64,000 nt of DNA from Marinomonas arctica. GTDB lineage: Bacteria; Pseudomonadota; Gammaproteobacteria; Pseudomonadales; Marinomonadaceae. The translations under genes and the position numbers were made by a program. The stretch covers positions 1 to 64,000 of the forward strand of contig NZ_QHJF01000013.1 of assembly GCF_003259225.1 (NCBI RefSeq). Reading direction: 5' to 3'. The notes under the pieces are model-generated. The model did not search any database. It had not been told where the DNA came from and saw nothing but the letters and a program-made list of their open reading frames with translations. This document shows, in pieces, positions 16,380-25,993 of this stretch. Position 1 is the stretch's first letter, and each line of letters opens with the position of its first letter.

Positions 16380-16870
16380 ATGTTGGATATTAAGCATCAT
16401 GGTGCGGTGCAGAGTGTGACTGGGTCTTGCCATGAGTTGTTTGTGGATGGTGATAACTCAGTTCTGGTGGATTGCGGTTTGTTTCAGGGGGCCGAGACGT
16501 CTGGTGCTGGGGCGAATTCGAATCGTTTGGAGATCGAATTTGATGTGTCAGTGGTGCGGGCTTTGGTGGTGCCCCATGTGCACATCGATCTGGCATGTCA
16601 CTAAATTGGGAGGATATTGATATTATTATCGACTCCCCTCTCGCCAGTCGTTTTACTCGTGTTTATCGATCTCTTGAACCCTACTGAGATGTGGAAGCGA
16701 AACGCCGTGTGAACGCGGGGCAACAGGATTTATTGGATTTTATAAAAGGCATGCGAGTGCGCCCCGGAAAAGTGCACTTGGTGCATGGTGACGACCGTGC
16801 TAAGCAAGCCTTAAAGGGATTGATTGAAATAGCTCATCCAATGTGTAAGGTGGACGTACCTCAAATGTAA
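16380..16870 (+). pseudogene. Decayed MBL-fold / beta-CASP RNA-processing hydrolase
   Basis: The first 70 codons read like the N-terminus of a beta-CASP metallo-hydrolase (IKHHGAVQSVTGSCHEL, VLVDCGLFQGAE, then PHVHIDL). The frame breaks just after the metal-binding HxHxD region. In another frame from about 16609, family segments from much later in the protein follow (IIIDSPLASRFTRVYRSLEPY, then EAKRRVNAG, then a C-terminal VHLVHGD...AKQALKGLIE) to the stop at 16870. That part also has an in-frame TGA. Several hundred residues between the pieces are missing. The remnant has lost most of the active site and cannot be functional. Confidence 0.85.
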
Positions 16871-16973
16871 TTTGATATCGATAATGCCTCGACTTAAATA
16901 GATGACATACAATATAAAAATATGGCGGTTGGCCTTGGTTTTAGCAAGAGAGGCTTGGTGGCAAACTCCTTTT

Positions 16974-17513
16974 TCAAGGCACCCGTCTCCTCATGATTTT
17001 GGCGTCTTCACCGTAGCTGTCGCTGGCCTGTTGACTCGTTACTTCATTAAAACCATGCTTCTGCCAAAACGCCACTGAGTCTTGCACGGAAACCAGTAAA
17101 ACGCTGTTAAACCCTAATAGGGTAGCGGTTTCCAATAAATGCTTGACCATTTGAGAGCCAACTCCTCTGCCTGCAGCCCGTTTTGACAAGGCTAAGTCAT
17201 GCAAAAATAAGATAGAACCATGGCTGCCTTCCGGTAAGGTTTGATAGAGTTTGGGCGGCGTTTCACTGTGCCAAGCATGAGCCAATAAGTATCCCAATAT
17301 GCCTTGTGCTTCTTCTTTATCTTCTGGCCCATTTTGCTCTTCCAGCTCTCTTTTTTCGTCAAGGTAAGCAAAACAACACGCTGGCGATTGTTGCCATTTA
17401 CTCTGTAATACTTCTAGGCTTTCAGGTTCGATTTCTGAGTAAGCTTCGGCTTGAATCTGGCGTATGTCATCCCACATAATTTGCGAAATAGGTTGTATGG
17501 GCATGTTTTTCAT
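16974..17513 (-). CDS. GNAT-family N-acetyltransferase
   Basis: The acetyl-CoA-binding motif A is present as LFLHDLALSKRAAGRGVGSQMVKHLLETA (R/QxxGxG/A as RAAGRG), followed by SVLLVSVQDSVAFWQKHGF, the usual motif B. The substrate cannot be read from sequence. The ATG overlaps the stop of the upstream GNAT gene (ATGA), so the two are translationally coupled. An unusual charged insertion (EKRELEEQNGPEDKEEAQ) lies in the middle. Confidence 0.85.
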   Translation of the reverse strand: MKNMPIQPISQIMWDDIRQIQAEAYSEIEPESLEVLQSKWQQSPACCFAYLDEKRELEEQNGPEDKEEAQGILGYLLAHAWHSETPPKLYQTLPEGSHGSILFLHDLALSKRAAGRGVGSQMVKHLLETATLLGFNSVLLVSVQDSVAFWQKHGFNEVTSQQASDSYGEDAKIMRRRVP

Positions 17514-18004
17514 TCGTTTTCAGCTCCAATGCTGGGTTCAATCGCTTTCATCAAAATATGCTGTGGGCCCGCTGGCCCACCATGGTACAGGTTGTTGGTA
17601 TCTTCAAAGCCGCCCTTTAAATAAAGTTCTTTAGCAACGGGGTTTTGGCAGTTTACGGTTAAATAAATAATCGAATGCGTTGGAAATGTTTCTTTCAGAT
17701 AATGGGGCAATGCCAAGATGGCTTGCTTGGCGAAGCCTCTGCCTTGGAACTCTTTACTGATAAAAAAACTACGCAGTCCTAGACTGTGTTTTTTAGCAAA
17801 ATCAAAGTGTTTTGCATAAATGGTATCAATTAAAAAAAAGCCAACAACGATACCTTCTACAAAAATCACATGAGGACGAATTTGCGCATTAGCGCTTTTT
17901 AATATTTCCTCGATACTGCCAACAAACCGCTGCTGTTCGTCTGCAACGCTTAGCAATAGAACATCAGCTAAGTGCCGAGTCGTCATTTTTTCAATGTGAA
18001 TCAC
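17510..18004 (-). CDS. GNAT-family N-acetyltransferase (spermidine/antibiotic acetyltransferase-like)
   Basis: This 164-residue protein has motif A as LRSFFISKEFQGRGFAKQAILALP and motif B-like LTVNCQNPVAKELYLKGGF. It resembles the many small GNATs related to SpeG or aminoglycoside acetyltransferases. Its start is a GTG at 18004 with GGAG at good spacing. It is the first gene of a two-gene GNAT unit, with a 4-base overlap into the second. The substrate is unknown. Confidence 0.85.
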   Translation of the reverse strand: MIHIEKMTTRHLADVLLLSVADEQQRFVGSIEEILKSANAQIRPHVIFVEGIVVGFFLIDTIYAKHFDFAKKHSLGLRSFFISKEFQGRGFAKQAILALPHYLKETFPTHSIIYLTVNCQNPVAKELYLKGGFEDTNNLYHGGPAGPQHILMKAIEPSIGAENE

Positions 18005-18165
18005 GTTGGCTCCTTTCTACCTTAATCAAACGTTTGGCTCAGTTTACTCAACTACCATACAGATCTGAAGTCTGGACACTTGCTTATTATTAACACAATT
18101 CTATGATTGTGTTTTATCCATTAGCCCAAATTATAAGCTGCTATCTAACCTAAAAGTGATTATCT

Positions 18166-19257
18166 ATGTTTGTGGTCAAACTCTTTGTTGCCTTAATTGT
18201 TGCACTCGCTCTGGCGATTTACATCGTTAACCTAAACATTAAATCAAAGGTGCCTCCTATTACGGAGGTCACTTCTGCGCCTTATAAAGACGCTAAATTT
18301 CATAATACAGCACCGCGTCAGCCCATGACGTTTAGCGATACTGCTGCCCTATGGGTGCGTTTTTTCACGGAAAAGAAAGTGGATACGACGCCAGATATCA
18401 ACATTCCAGTTAGCCGCATAAGTCGTGCCGATTTAGACGCACTGAGCAATAACACCTTACACCTGGTTAAGCTTGGACACTCTTCTATTTTGTTAAAGGT
18501 GTATGGTGAATACTGGCTAATCGACCCTGTTTTCTCAGATCGAGCATCCCCCTTTCCGTTTGCCGGTCCCAAACGATTCCACCAGCCTCCCATTAGTTTA
18601 GAAGACTTACCGCCTATCGATAAAGTATTGATTTCTCACAACCATTACGATCATCTAGATAAGGCAAGCATCAAGATTTTACGCACAAAAACACAACAGT
18701 TTTTAGTACCAAAAGGCGTGGATGGTGATCTCATTGCTTGGGGCGTTCAGGCCGACACAATCACCACGTTTGATTGGTGGCAAGAGCTGCAAACCAGCCA
18801 AGGATTGGTCGCCTTCACACCAACTCAGCATTTCTCTGGGCGTGGCATGGGCGATGGTAATGCGACTTTATGGGGCGCTTGGGTAATTAAAACAGCGCAA
18901 GAAAGTATTTTCTTTAGCGGTGACTCTGGCTATTTTCAGGGCTTTAAGGAAACAGGAGACAAATACGGCCCCTTTGACCTCACCATGATAGAAACCGGTG
19001 CGTACGATGCAGACTGGGCTGACATCCATATGAAACCAGAAGAAAGCGTTCAAGCGCATATCGATCTGAAAGGAAAGGTTATGATGCCCATTCATAATGG
19101 CACGTTCGACCTCGCATTCCACACTTGGCATGATCCATTTGATCGCGTGGTGACTGAGTCTGCAAACCGAAATGTGGTATTGAGCACACCTCAGTTTGGG
19201 CACATTTTTTCGATCAACACACTTCCACCACTAACACCTTGGTGGAAGTCTGAGTAA
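18166..19257 (+). CDS. Membrane-anchored MBL-fold hydrolase, NAPE-PLD/RomA-like
   Basis: Residues 4-24 form a single N-terminal hydrophobic anchor or uncleaved signal. The metallo-beta-lactamase fold shows LVKLGHSSILLKVYGEYWLIDPVFSD, the zinc motif SHNHYDHLD, FTPTQHFSGRG, FFSGDSGYF and MPIHNGTFDL. This is the pattern of the UlaG/NAPE-PLD-like subgroup (COG2220). The catalytic part should face the periplasm. The substrate is unknown; phospholipid-like compounds are only a family guess. It is convergent with a LysR gene downstream. Confidence 0.85.
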   Translation: MFVVKLFVALIVALALAIYIVNLNIKSKVPPITEVTSAPYKDAKFHNTAPRQPMTFSDTAALWVRFFTEKKVDTTPDINIPVSRISRADLDALSNNTLHLVKLGHSSILLKVYGEYWLIDPVFSDRASPFPFAGPKRFHQPPISLEDLPPIDKVLISHNHYDHLDKASIKILRTKTQQFLVPKGVDGDLIAWGVQADTITTFDWWQELQTSQGLVAFTPTQHFSGRGMGDGNATLWGAWVIKTAQESIFFSGDSGYFQGFKETGDKYGPFDLTMIETGAYDADWADIHMKPEESVQAHIDLKGKVMMPIHNGTFDLAFHTWHDPFDRVVTESANRNVVLSTPQFGHIFSINTLPPLTPWWKSE

Positions 19258-19279
19258 TAACAAGATAGAGACCTTAGAA

Positions 19280-20173
19280 TCAATAAAACGCTTTGGCTTC
19301 GTCTCTTAGATACTGAATCAAAGCGTGCATTTTCCTTGGTAAATGACCGAAAGGGTATTGTAGGTAAACGGGCTGTGACTTGCCTTTCCATTCCGGCAAG
19401 CAGGACACAAATACTTCAGGGTGGCGGGCCAAATGCTTTTCAGCAAAATAATGTGGCAGTAGACCGACGCCTTTGCCTCGAATGACGGCTTCGGCATGCA
19501 ATATATATTGATCCACGGTCAGTCGTGACTTAGGCAAATCAAAAGATACATCGCCTTGCGTCTCATGCTCCAACACGATGCTATTTTGCTCACTTTTTAG
19601 TGTGTCGATCCAAGCGTATTGACTCAGCTCGCTCGGATGACTCAGCCTTCCAGTTCGTTCTAAATAATCGGCACTGGCATACAAGCCTTGACTTAACTGT
19701 CCAATCCGTTCAGAACGTAATTGATCGTTAGCAGGTTCACCAACCCACACACACACGTCGTTACTTTTTATCTCTTGGGATAACTGATTACCTGTACGAA
19801 CATCTATATTAACCTGTGGGAATTCCTCCAAGAAATCAAACATCAATGCTGAAAACCAGCCTCGTACTAGCGTGGTGTGTACATAAACGACTAACGACCC
19901 ACTAACTTCCTCTTTTAACTCTTCCACTGCTTTATGGCCTTCATCGGCCACATTGAGCATTTTTCGAGCAAAAGGCAAAAATTTAAGCCCCGCCTCATTG
20001 GCGATAAGCCGATTCGCTTGGCGACGTAATAAGGGTTGATTTAAGGCATTTTCTAAATTACTAATCCGGCGACTCAAAGTGGATTTTGATACCCCAAGCT
20101 TATGAGCACTGTCTTTTAAACTGCCCGTTTCCATGACAGACACAAAGGTCTTCACTTCATTAAGATCGTACAT
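19280..20173 (-). CDS. LysR-family transcriptional regulator
   Basis: A standard HTH (VKTFVSVMETGSLKDSAHKLGVSKSTLSRRISNLE) is followed by a LysR effector domain. The 297-residue length is typical. AGGAG lies 8 bases before the ATG at 20173. It is divergent from the TonB receptor gene, but the Fur-like box there explains that promoter better. Its own target is therefore not clear; the MBL gene downstream is convergent. Confidence 0.9.
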   Translation of the reverse strand: MYDLNEVKTFVSVMETGSLKDSAHKLGVSKSTLSRRISNLENALNQPLLRRQANRLIANEAGLKFLPFARKMLNVADEGHKAVEELKEEVSGSLVVYVHTTLVRGWFSALMFDFLEEFPQVNIDVRTGNQLSQEIKSNDVCVWVGEPANDQLRSERIGQLSQGLYASADYLERTGRLSHPSELSQYAWIDTLKSEQNSIVLEHETQGDVSFDLPKSRLTVDQYILHAEAVIRGKGVGLLPHYFAEKHLARHPEVFVSCLPEWKGKSQPVYLQYPFGHLPRKMHALIQYLRDEAKAFY

Positions 20174-20340
20174 TCATACTCTCCTGACCTTCTACCTGAT
20201 GTAACCACTGAAGCCCATTAAATCTCATTGTTAACACGCCTTATTTTGTCCACGGGATATATCACGTCTTATCAAACCTGCCATGTTGCAAAAAGAGGAA
20301 CAATACGTACCACCACAAAAAAGCAATATTACTAGATAAT

Positions 20341-20359
20341 ACAAATGATAAGGATTCTC
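20341..20359 (+). promoter_or_regulatory. Fur box upstream of the TonB-dependent receptor
   Basis: By eye this 19-mer matches the classical Fur consensus (GATAATGATAATCATTATC) at about 13 of 19 positions, including the AATGATAA core. It lies 57 bases before the receptor start, the usual place for iron repression. Confidence 0.6.
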
Positions 20360-20415
20360 ACTACAATTTACTGACAATATGATACGAAATAAGTTCGACC
20401 ATAACCAAGGAGAAA

Positions 20416-22461
20416 ATGTTCACAATGATCCCTTCACCTCGTCATTATAAGCTTACGGCCTTAGCCACTCTAATTAGCGCCGCCGCTCATTCTTCCATAT
20501 TGCTTGCGGAAGACACGCTTACAGAAGATTCAATCAACTTAGATCAGCTAGTTGTGACAGCATCAGGAAATGATATTGATATAAAGGATGCTCCAGCCTC
20601 TATCAGTGTTATTACTCGTGAAGACATAGAAAGAACACCAACCACAAGTCTGTCTGAACTACTCGGTGAACTACCTGGTGCTTCAGGTGGCTACACGAAT
20701 GCTGGAGCGGGTTCTAAAATTTCGTTTCGCGGCATGCCAAGCCAATACACTTTAATTATGGTTGATGGTAAACGTGTGGGCGGATCGTCATTAACAGGGT
20801 ACCGAGCAAACCTTGTAGGACAAGATCTGGATTGGATTTCCACTGAAATGATAGAACGCATAGAAATTATTCGTGGGCCTATGTCTACTCTGTATGGTTC
20901 AGAGGCGATGGGCGGTGTTGTAAACATCATTACTCGCAAAATCCCAGCAAAATGGGGGGGATCAGTCTCTACAAACTATCAAAAGCCAGACAGTGGTTCG
21001 TTCGGTGACACCACTCAGGTAGGAGCAAATATTGCGGGGCCACTAAGCGACAGTGTAGGGCTAAAAATTGGGTTAAATAAAACGGAGCGTGATGCCGATA
21101 CTAATGCGCGCGGGAGCTCTGGTTTCGACAACAATAGTGTAAATACTGCCTTAAATTGGGAAGTAAACAAAAACCACACACTAAAGTTTGACTTTAACTA
21201 TGGCTTACAAAAGTCAGACTCAGCGCCAAATGCGGAGTACGAACAATATCGTGTCGGTGAACTAGAACATCGTGGCTACGGTATTGGTTATGAAGGGTAT
21301 TTAGGAAACGTTAAAAACACGATCAACTTGTACCACAATCAATACAACAATAATGACCAAGCATTACCAAATGGACGTGGTGGATATAGCACGGGAGATT
21401 CTGAAGCCAACGAAACCGTACTTGACGCAAAAACCAATATCCCAATGTCGTTAGGCGTGGATCAGGACTTGACCCTTGGCCTGCAATACAAAACCGAAGA
21501 TATCTATAATCGCTCTATTATTGGCAACCTAAGCGAAGACAAAGATGGTAATTCAATTACGCCTGAACTAAACCCAGACGGCTGGTCTGGCTCACTGTTT
21601 GCGGAAGATCAATTATATTTGAAAGATAATTTAACGCTAACATTAGGGGCACGTTTAGATAAAACAGACGGCTTTGATGCCCACCTAAGCCCTAGAGCCT
21701 ATTTGGTCTATCACCCTTCCCATATTTGGACGATCAAAGGTGGTATCTCGCAAGGCTTTAGAGCACCGACGCTACTTGAGCGATCACCTAGTTCTGGAAC
21801 GTTCTCACGGGGCAACGGTTGCACCTCATTAGTTGCGTTAGGCTACACTGGTGGTGGCTGTACTATGTTAGGTAACCCTGACCTAGAGCCTGAGGTTAGC
21901 ACCAATTACGAAGTCGGCTTTATCTTTGAAAATGCTGGCTACCAATTTGATGCGACTTATTTTTATACCGACATTGAAGACCTAATCCAAAATAATTTAT
22001 ACGGAATCATTGATGGTCAGTGGTACACCATCCAACGTAACGTTGGGGCAGCTAAAACCAGTGGTATTGAAACGACCTTTACCGCACCGATCGTAAGCAC
22101 AGTTAACCTAAAAAGCAACTTAACCTACATGATTGAGTCAGAAAGGAAAGACAATAATGAGCCGTTATTGCTGGTTCCAGAAGTGACAGCCAATGTTGGC
22201 CTATACTGGGATGTCAATGAACAATGGAACACCTTTACAAAAGTACAATATTTAGGCAAGCAAGCCTACAACACAGAAGACGAAATACGCTTTGCGAAAG
22301 CCTACACCACACTGGATGTAGGCACGACGTTCCAGGTCAATAAGAGTGTTAGCTTGCGAGCTGGCGTTGAAAATCTAACTGGCACTATCGTTAGAACAGG
22401 TGATGACCATGGCGATGGCAACCCTCGTGTTTATTACATGGGGTTGACCAGCCGTTTTTAA
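20416..22461 (+). CDS. TonB-dependent outer-membrane receptor, siderophore (CirA/FepA-like)
   Basis: The 681-residue precursor has a signal peptide (to about residue 32, ending in a ...HSSILLA segment). A TonB-box-like stretch (LDQLVVTAS) comes next. The plug domain follows (DAPASISVITREDIE, ISFRGMP, IERIEIIRGPMSTLYGSEAMGGVVNIIT), then a 22-strand-type barrel ending in YMGLTSRF. These are hallmarks of iron-siderophore and colicin receptors. AAGGAG is close to ATG 20416; ATG 20425 is an alternative. The Fur box suggests induction under iron limitation. No siderophore genes or permease genes are adjacent, so the ligand is unknown. Confidence 0.92.
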   Translation: MFTMIPSPRHYKLTALATLISAAAHSSILLAEDTLTEDSINLDQLVVTASGNDIDIKDAPASISVITREDIERTPTTSLSELLGELPGASGGYTNAGAGSKISFRGMPSQYTLIMVDGKRVGGSSLTGYRANLVGQDLDWISTEMIERIEIIRGPMSTLYGSEAMGGVVNIITRKIPAKWGGSVSTNYQKPDSGSFGDTTQVGANIAGPLSDSVGLKIGLNKTERDADTNARGSSGFDNNSVNTALNWEVNKNHTLKFDFNYGLQKSDSAPNAEYEQYRVGELEHRGYGIGYEGYLGNVKNTINLYHNQYNNNDQALPNGRGGYSTGDSEANETVLDAKTNIPMSLGVDQDLTLGLQYKTEDIYNRSIIGNLSEDKDGNSITPELNPDGWSGSLFAEDQLYLKDNLTLTLGARLDKTDGFDAHLSPRAYLVYHPSHIWTIKGGISQGFRAPTLLERSPSSGTFSRGNGCTSLVALGYTGGGCTMLGNPDLEPEVSTNYEVGFIFENAGYQFDATYFYTDIEDLIQNNLYGIIDGQWYTIQRNVGAAKTSGIETTFTAPIVSTVNLKSNLTYMIESERKDNNEPLLLVPEVTANVGLYWDVNEQWNTFTKVQYLGKQAYNTEDEIRFAKAYTTLDVGTTFQVNKSVSLRAGVENLTGTIVRTGDDHGDGNPRVYYMGLTSRF

Positions 22462-22507
22462 GCGCCAAATACTGTAAAACTTTTTCCCTTAGTGCTTATT
22501 TGCACAC

Positions 22508-22537
22508 AAAGACCGCTTTTTTAGCGGTCTTTTTTTG
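22508..22537 (+). terminator. Terminator after the TonB receptor
   Basis: AAAGACCGCT and AGCGGTCTTT pair around a short T loop and run into a T7 tract. Confidence 0.85.
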
Positions 22538-22572
22538 TTTGTATTTTGGCAAAAGCCACATCACAGATATAA

Positions 22573-22608
22573 AAAAACCACGACTCTCAAACAAGAGGCG
22601 TGGTTTTT
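22573..22608 (-). terminator. Terminator after glycyl-tRNA synthetase
   Basis: AAAAACCACG and CGTGGTTTTT pair, with an inner CTC/GAG extension, ending in a T tract on the minus strand 17 bases after the synthetase stop. Confidence 0.8.
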
Positions 22609-22625
22609 AGTCCATCAATAAAAAT

Positions 22626-24002
22626 TTAGTTTTGATTGATGAAATAGTTAATCACGTACGCTGGCAAGTCCGCTGCGTTAACAACGATTTGCTCCATTGT
22701 GTCACGATCACGAACGGTCACTGGTGCGCCTTCTTTCTCAATAGAATCGAAATCAACCGTCACACAGATTGGCGTGCCTACTTCGTCATGACGACGGTAG
22801 CCCTTACCTACGTTACCCGTGTTTTCATAAAGAATACGACCAAGCCCCAATTTCTGCAGCTTGTTTTTCAATTCTTTAGCAAGCTCAACGATTTCTGGCT
22901 TATTCTTTTTAAGCGGCATGATAGCGACTTTAATCGGCGCTAAATGTGGCTTGAACTTAAGTACTGTACGAGATGTGCCGTTTGGTAGCTCTTCTTCTGT
23001 GTAAGCTTCTGTCATCACAGCCAATAAACCGCGGTCTAAACCGGCAGAAGGCTCGATACAGAAAGGCACTTCCCATTTGTTTTCATCTAGATCACGAATC
23101 GCCAACTTAGCCGTTGAATGCTCGTTTTTCTTAACCTTGGCAGACAAACCAAACTCTTCTTGTGCTTTAGTGTGTGAACCTAGATCGTAATCAGTACGGT
23201 TGGCAACGCCTTCTAGCTCTTCAAAACCATGTGGAAACTTGTACAAAATATCCACAGTCGATTTAGAATAATGCGCTAGATCATCACCCGTCACATACTC
23301 AAACTGGATATTCTCTTCTGTCAGGCCTTGATCCAACCACCACTGTTTACGAGCATTAACCCAGAATTCATGCCATTTTTCATCTTCACCTGGCTTACAG
23401 AAGAATTCCAATTCCATTTGTTCAAATTCACGAACGCGGAAAATGAAGTTACGCGGTGTGATTTCGTTACGGAATGATTTACCAATCTGCGCGATCCCAA
23501 ATGGTAAGGTACGAGAAGTTGAGTCCACCACGTTTTTAAAGTTGGTGAAAATACCTTGAGCGGTTTCTGGGCGAAGATAAGTGTAAGACTCTTCGTTCAC
23601 CATTGGGCCAACGTTGGTTTTAAACATCAGGTTAAAATCACGTGGTGGGGTCACATTGGTGGAGCCACAATTGTCACACACCTTGATGTCTTTCATATGA
23701 TCGGCGCGCATACGAGACTTACACTCGTGGCAATCGACCATTGGATCTGTAAAGGTATCTTCGTGACCAGAATATTTGTAAACATGTTTGTTTTGGATGA
23801 TCGCCGCATCTAAGCCTTCAACATCATCGCGCTCATACACCATTGAACGCCACCAAGCGGCTTTTAGGTTGTTTTTCAACTCAATACCTAGCGGACCGTA
23901 ATCGTAAGCACCTTGCATACCACCGTAGATTTCACTGCCTTGGAAAATAAATCCGCGACGTTTACACAGGGAGACGAGTTCATCCATTGTTTTAGCTGGC
24001 AT
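22626..24002 (-). CDS. glyS: Glycyl-tRNA synthetase, single-chain homodimeric type
   Basis: The product is the homodimeric alpha2 Gly[25 protein letters not shown] at the start, YDYGPLG, a zinc-ribbon-like insert with two pairs of cysteines (CHECK and CDNCG), the class II motif 2 region FRNEITPR and motif 3 region [15 protein letters not shown]-terminal anticodon-binding domain (PIKVAIMPL...[19 protein letters not shown]) ends it. It attaches glycine to tRNA-Gly. Most gammaproteobacteria use the unrelated alpha2beta2 GlyQ/GlyS enzyme, so this type is unusual. ATG 24002 has AAGGTG at a spacing of 9. The symbol follows common use for the single-chain form (also written glyQS). Confidence 0.93.
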   Translation of the reverse strand: MPAKTMDELVSLCKRRGFIFQGSEIYGGMQGAYDYGPLGIELKNNLKAAWWRSMVYERDDVEGLDAAIIQNKHVYKYSGHEDTFTDPMVDCHECKSRMRADHMKDIKVCDNCGSTNVTPPRDFNLMFKTNVGPMVNEESYTYLRPETAQGIFTNFKNVVDSTSRTLPFGIAQIGKSFRNEITPRNFIFRVREFEQMELEFFCKPGEDEKWHEFWVNARKQWWLDQGLTEENIQFEYVTGDDLAHYSKSTVDILYKFPHGFEELEGVANRTDYDLGSHTKAQEEFGLSAKVKKNEHSTAKLAIRDLDENKWEVPFCIEPSAGLDRGLLAVMTEAYTEEELPNGTSRTVLKFKPHLAPIKVAIMPLKKNKPEIVELAKELKNKLQKLGLGRILYENTGNVGKGYRRHDEVGTPICVTVDFDSIEKEGAPVTVRDRDTMEQIVVNAADLPAYVINYFINQN

Positions 24003-24317
24003 TTCTAAACACACCTTAAGCAAATTTGTTTAATAAGGACATGAATACCAATGTGGCACCACGTTCAAGACATAATAGCCGTCCATTGTACTCTTTGACC
24101 GTATTCTGCTCAATGGCGATTCCATGCAAGGGAGGAATAAGTCTTCGCTGACACAAAACAAGGGAACAATCACTTTTTACCATTCAAAGAGTAGACAAAC
24201 ATTTACACTTTTATGCCAGAAAATAGGACAAAACAAGGAAATTAATTACTGTTTTAAAGTCCATTTTGTTAGATAATCCGTATTGTTTACATATTCTTCT
24301 TTTAGTTAGGTACAGAC
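24003..24317. other. Intergenic region, glyS / DUF3429
   Basis: These 315 bases hold no gene I can support. There is AT-rich sequence suitable for divergent promoters. I see no T-box-like leader, terminator or strong palindrome. Confidence 0.5.
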
Positions 24318-24758
24318 ATGCGTTCTTATAAGCCCGTAGTGATGACAGTTGCTACGTTGAGCATACTTCCTTTTGTGTTAGCGACCTATTTTAGTCTCGC
24401 AAATACGCCTTTGTTTGGTAAAGCTGGCGTCACACTTTTCGCCACTTATGGCGCTGTTGTACTCAGCTTGCTCAGCGGCATTATTTGGGGGCGTGTAATC
24501 GAACTTCCCGAAAATCTGCACGGCAGAAAACTGTTAATTTGCTGCAATCTTCTGCTACTCACAGCGTGGGGATCCTTATTGATGAACACCCCAGAACTGT
24601 CTGTGGTGTTGTTATTGCTTGGGTTTGTCAGCATCTACTGGGTTGAGGCACGTTGGCTCAAGCCGTCTAATGCCCACAAGCCTTATCTATCTATGCATTT
24701 TAGCCTCACCTCAGTGGTGTGTATCATGCACCTACTTGTTTTATACCCGCATTACTAG
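24318..24758 (+). CDS. DUF3429 family inner-membrane protein
   Basis: The 146-residue product has four to five hydrophobic segments with the spacing of DUF3429 proteins, including LFATYGAVVLSLLSGIIWG and LLLLGFVSIYWVEARWL. No catalytic motif is visible. It precedes a DCC-type thiol protein gene and an SDR gene on the same strand, with 79 bases before the next start. The function is unknown. Confidence 0.75.
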   Translation: MRSYKPVVMTVATLSILPFVLATYFSLANTPLFGKAGVTLFATYGAVVLSLLSGIIWGRVIELPENLHGRKLLICCNLLLLTAWGSLLMNTPELSVVLLLLGFVSIYWVEARWLKPSNAHKPYLSMHFSLTSVVCIMHLLVLYPHY

Positions 24759-24837
24759 TCACGACCAATATTGAAAAACTGATCTAACACCCTATTTGCT
24801 GCGTATAGTGCTTATACAAAGCATAGGGTGGTTAAAT

Positions 24838-25230
24838 ATGTTAACAATTTTTTACGATGGCTATTGTCCGCTTTGCACAGCAGAAATGGACACACTTCGG
24901 TCTTTAGATACCCATAAAAAACTTCAGCTTGAAGACATTCATGCCAGCAATTTTCAAGAAAGATTTCCACATATAGACCCTGTTGCAGCCGATAAATTAC
25001 TCCATGGTCAACTGGAAAACGGACAAATAATCAAAGGGTTAGATGTCACCTGCCTAGCGTGGAAATTAGTGGGTAAACACAAATGGATGCAAACGCTACG
25101 CTGGCCTGTGATACGTATTTTTGCGGATTGGGGTTATCATTTTTTTGCCCGTTACCGTCATCAGATATCTTCTTTTGTGACGGGAAAACCTCGCTGCGAA
25201 CCCTGTCAAAAAAATCATTGTGACCTTTGA
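24838..25230 (+). CDS. DCC-family (DUF393) thiol-disulfide-type protein
   Basis: The protein begins LTIFYDGYCPLCTAEM, the DCC motif (DxxCxxC with the two cysteines here in CPLC) that defines DUF393. A predicted thioredoxin-like core and a C-terminal cysteine-rich end (CEPCQKNHC) follow. I chose ATG 24838 because AGGGTGG precedes it and the motif begins at residue 5, as in other members. The family is thought to be redox-active but is poorly characterised. The gene order DUF3429-DCC-SDR suggests one transcript. Confidence 0.85.
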   Translation: MLTIFYDGYCPLCTAEMDTLRSLDTHKKLQLEDIHASNFQERFPHIDPVAADKLLHGQLENGQIIKGLDVTCLAWKLVGKHKWMQTLRWPVIRIFADWGYHFFARYRHQISSFVTGKPRCEPCQKNHCDL

Positions 25231-25265
25231 GTCATCTACTTTGACCTCTCATTAGGAAGCTCAGC

Positions 25266-25991
25266 ATGTCCTCATTTTATGCCCTTGTCATTGGTGCAGG
25301 CAGCGTCATCGCTCAGGCAACCATACAGAAATTTGAAGCCGACCCGAATTGCCTTGGTGTGTTTGCCGTTAGTCGCTCTTTGCCCAAAATTTCAACCGAA
25401 TCGAAAGCGTTATGGCTGGAATCTGATTATAGTGAAGAGAGTATTCATCAAATCTGCAAACGCTTGGCACTCTATGCGGGGAAAATCACTAAAGTATTGA
25501 TCTGTAATGGCATGCTGCATGACGAAAGCATAATGCCAGAAAGAAAATTAGAAGAAATTAGTGCATCGCAACTGGAAGCGGTTTTTCATGTAAACACTGT
25601 CATTCCTATGCTTTGGCTAAGTAAACTACTGCCTATTATACAAGGGGAACAACCAACCCAAGTGGCCCTATTTAGCGCCCGAATAGGCAGCATCTCAGAT
25701 AATAAAACTGGTGGCTGGTACAGTTATCGAGCCTCAAAAGCGGCTCTTAACATGTTAATTCAAACCAGTTCCGTGGAATACGCCAGAAGAGCTAAGAATG
25801 TTAAGCTAATCGCTTTTCATCCAGGCACAACAGACACGCCGCTATCCAAACCCTTTCAGCGCGCTGTCCCGCAAGACAAACTTTTTACAGCGGAGTTTGT
25901 CGCTACGCAGTTGTTGTCTATTATGGAAGGCATAACAATGGACAACAAAGCCGCGTATCTTGACTGGAATAACCAAACTATTGAGTGGTGA
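25266..25991 (+). CDS. Short-chain dehydrogenase/reductase, C-factor-like
   Basis: The Rossmann motif is degenerate (ALVIGAGSVIAQATIQKF), the active-site block is SARIGSISDN...WYSYRASKAALNMLIQT (Ser, Tyr, Lys) and the late FHPGTTDTPLSKPFQ segment matches the CsgA/C-factor-like SDRs. The reaction is unknown. AGGA lies 8 bases before the ATG. It overlaps nothing but ends two bases before the convergent DUF1826 stop. Confidence 0.87.
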   Translation: MSSFYALVIGAGSVIAQATIQKFEADPNCLGVFAVSRSLPKISTESKALWLESDYSEESIHQICKRLALYAGKITKVLICNGMLHDESIMPERKLEEISASQLEAVFHVNTVIPMLWLSKLLPIIQGEQPTQVALFSARIGSISDNKTGGWYSYRASKAALNMLIQTSSVEYARRAKNVKLIAFHPGTTDTPLSKPFQRAVPQDKLFTAEFVATQLLSIMEGITMDNKAAYLDWNNQTIEW

Positions 25992-25993
25992 AG

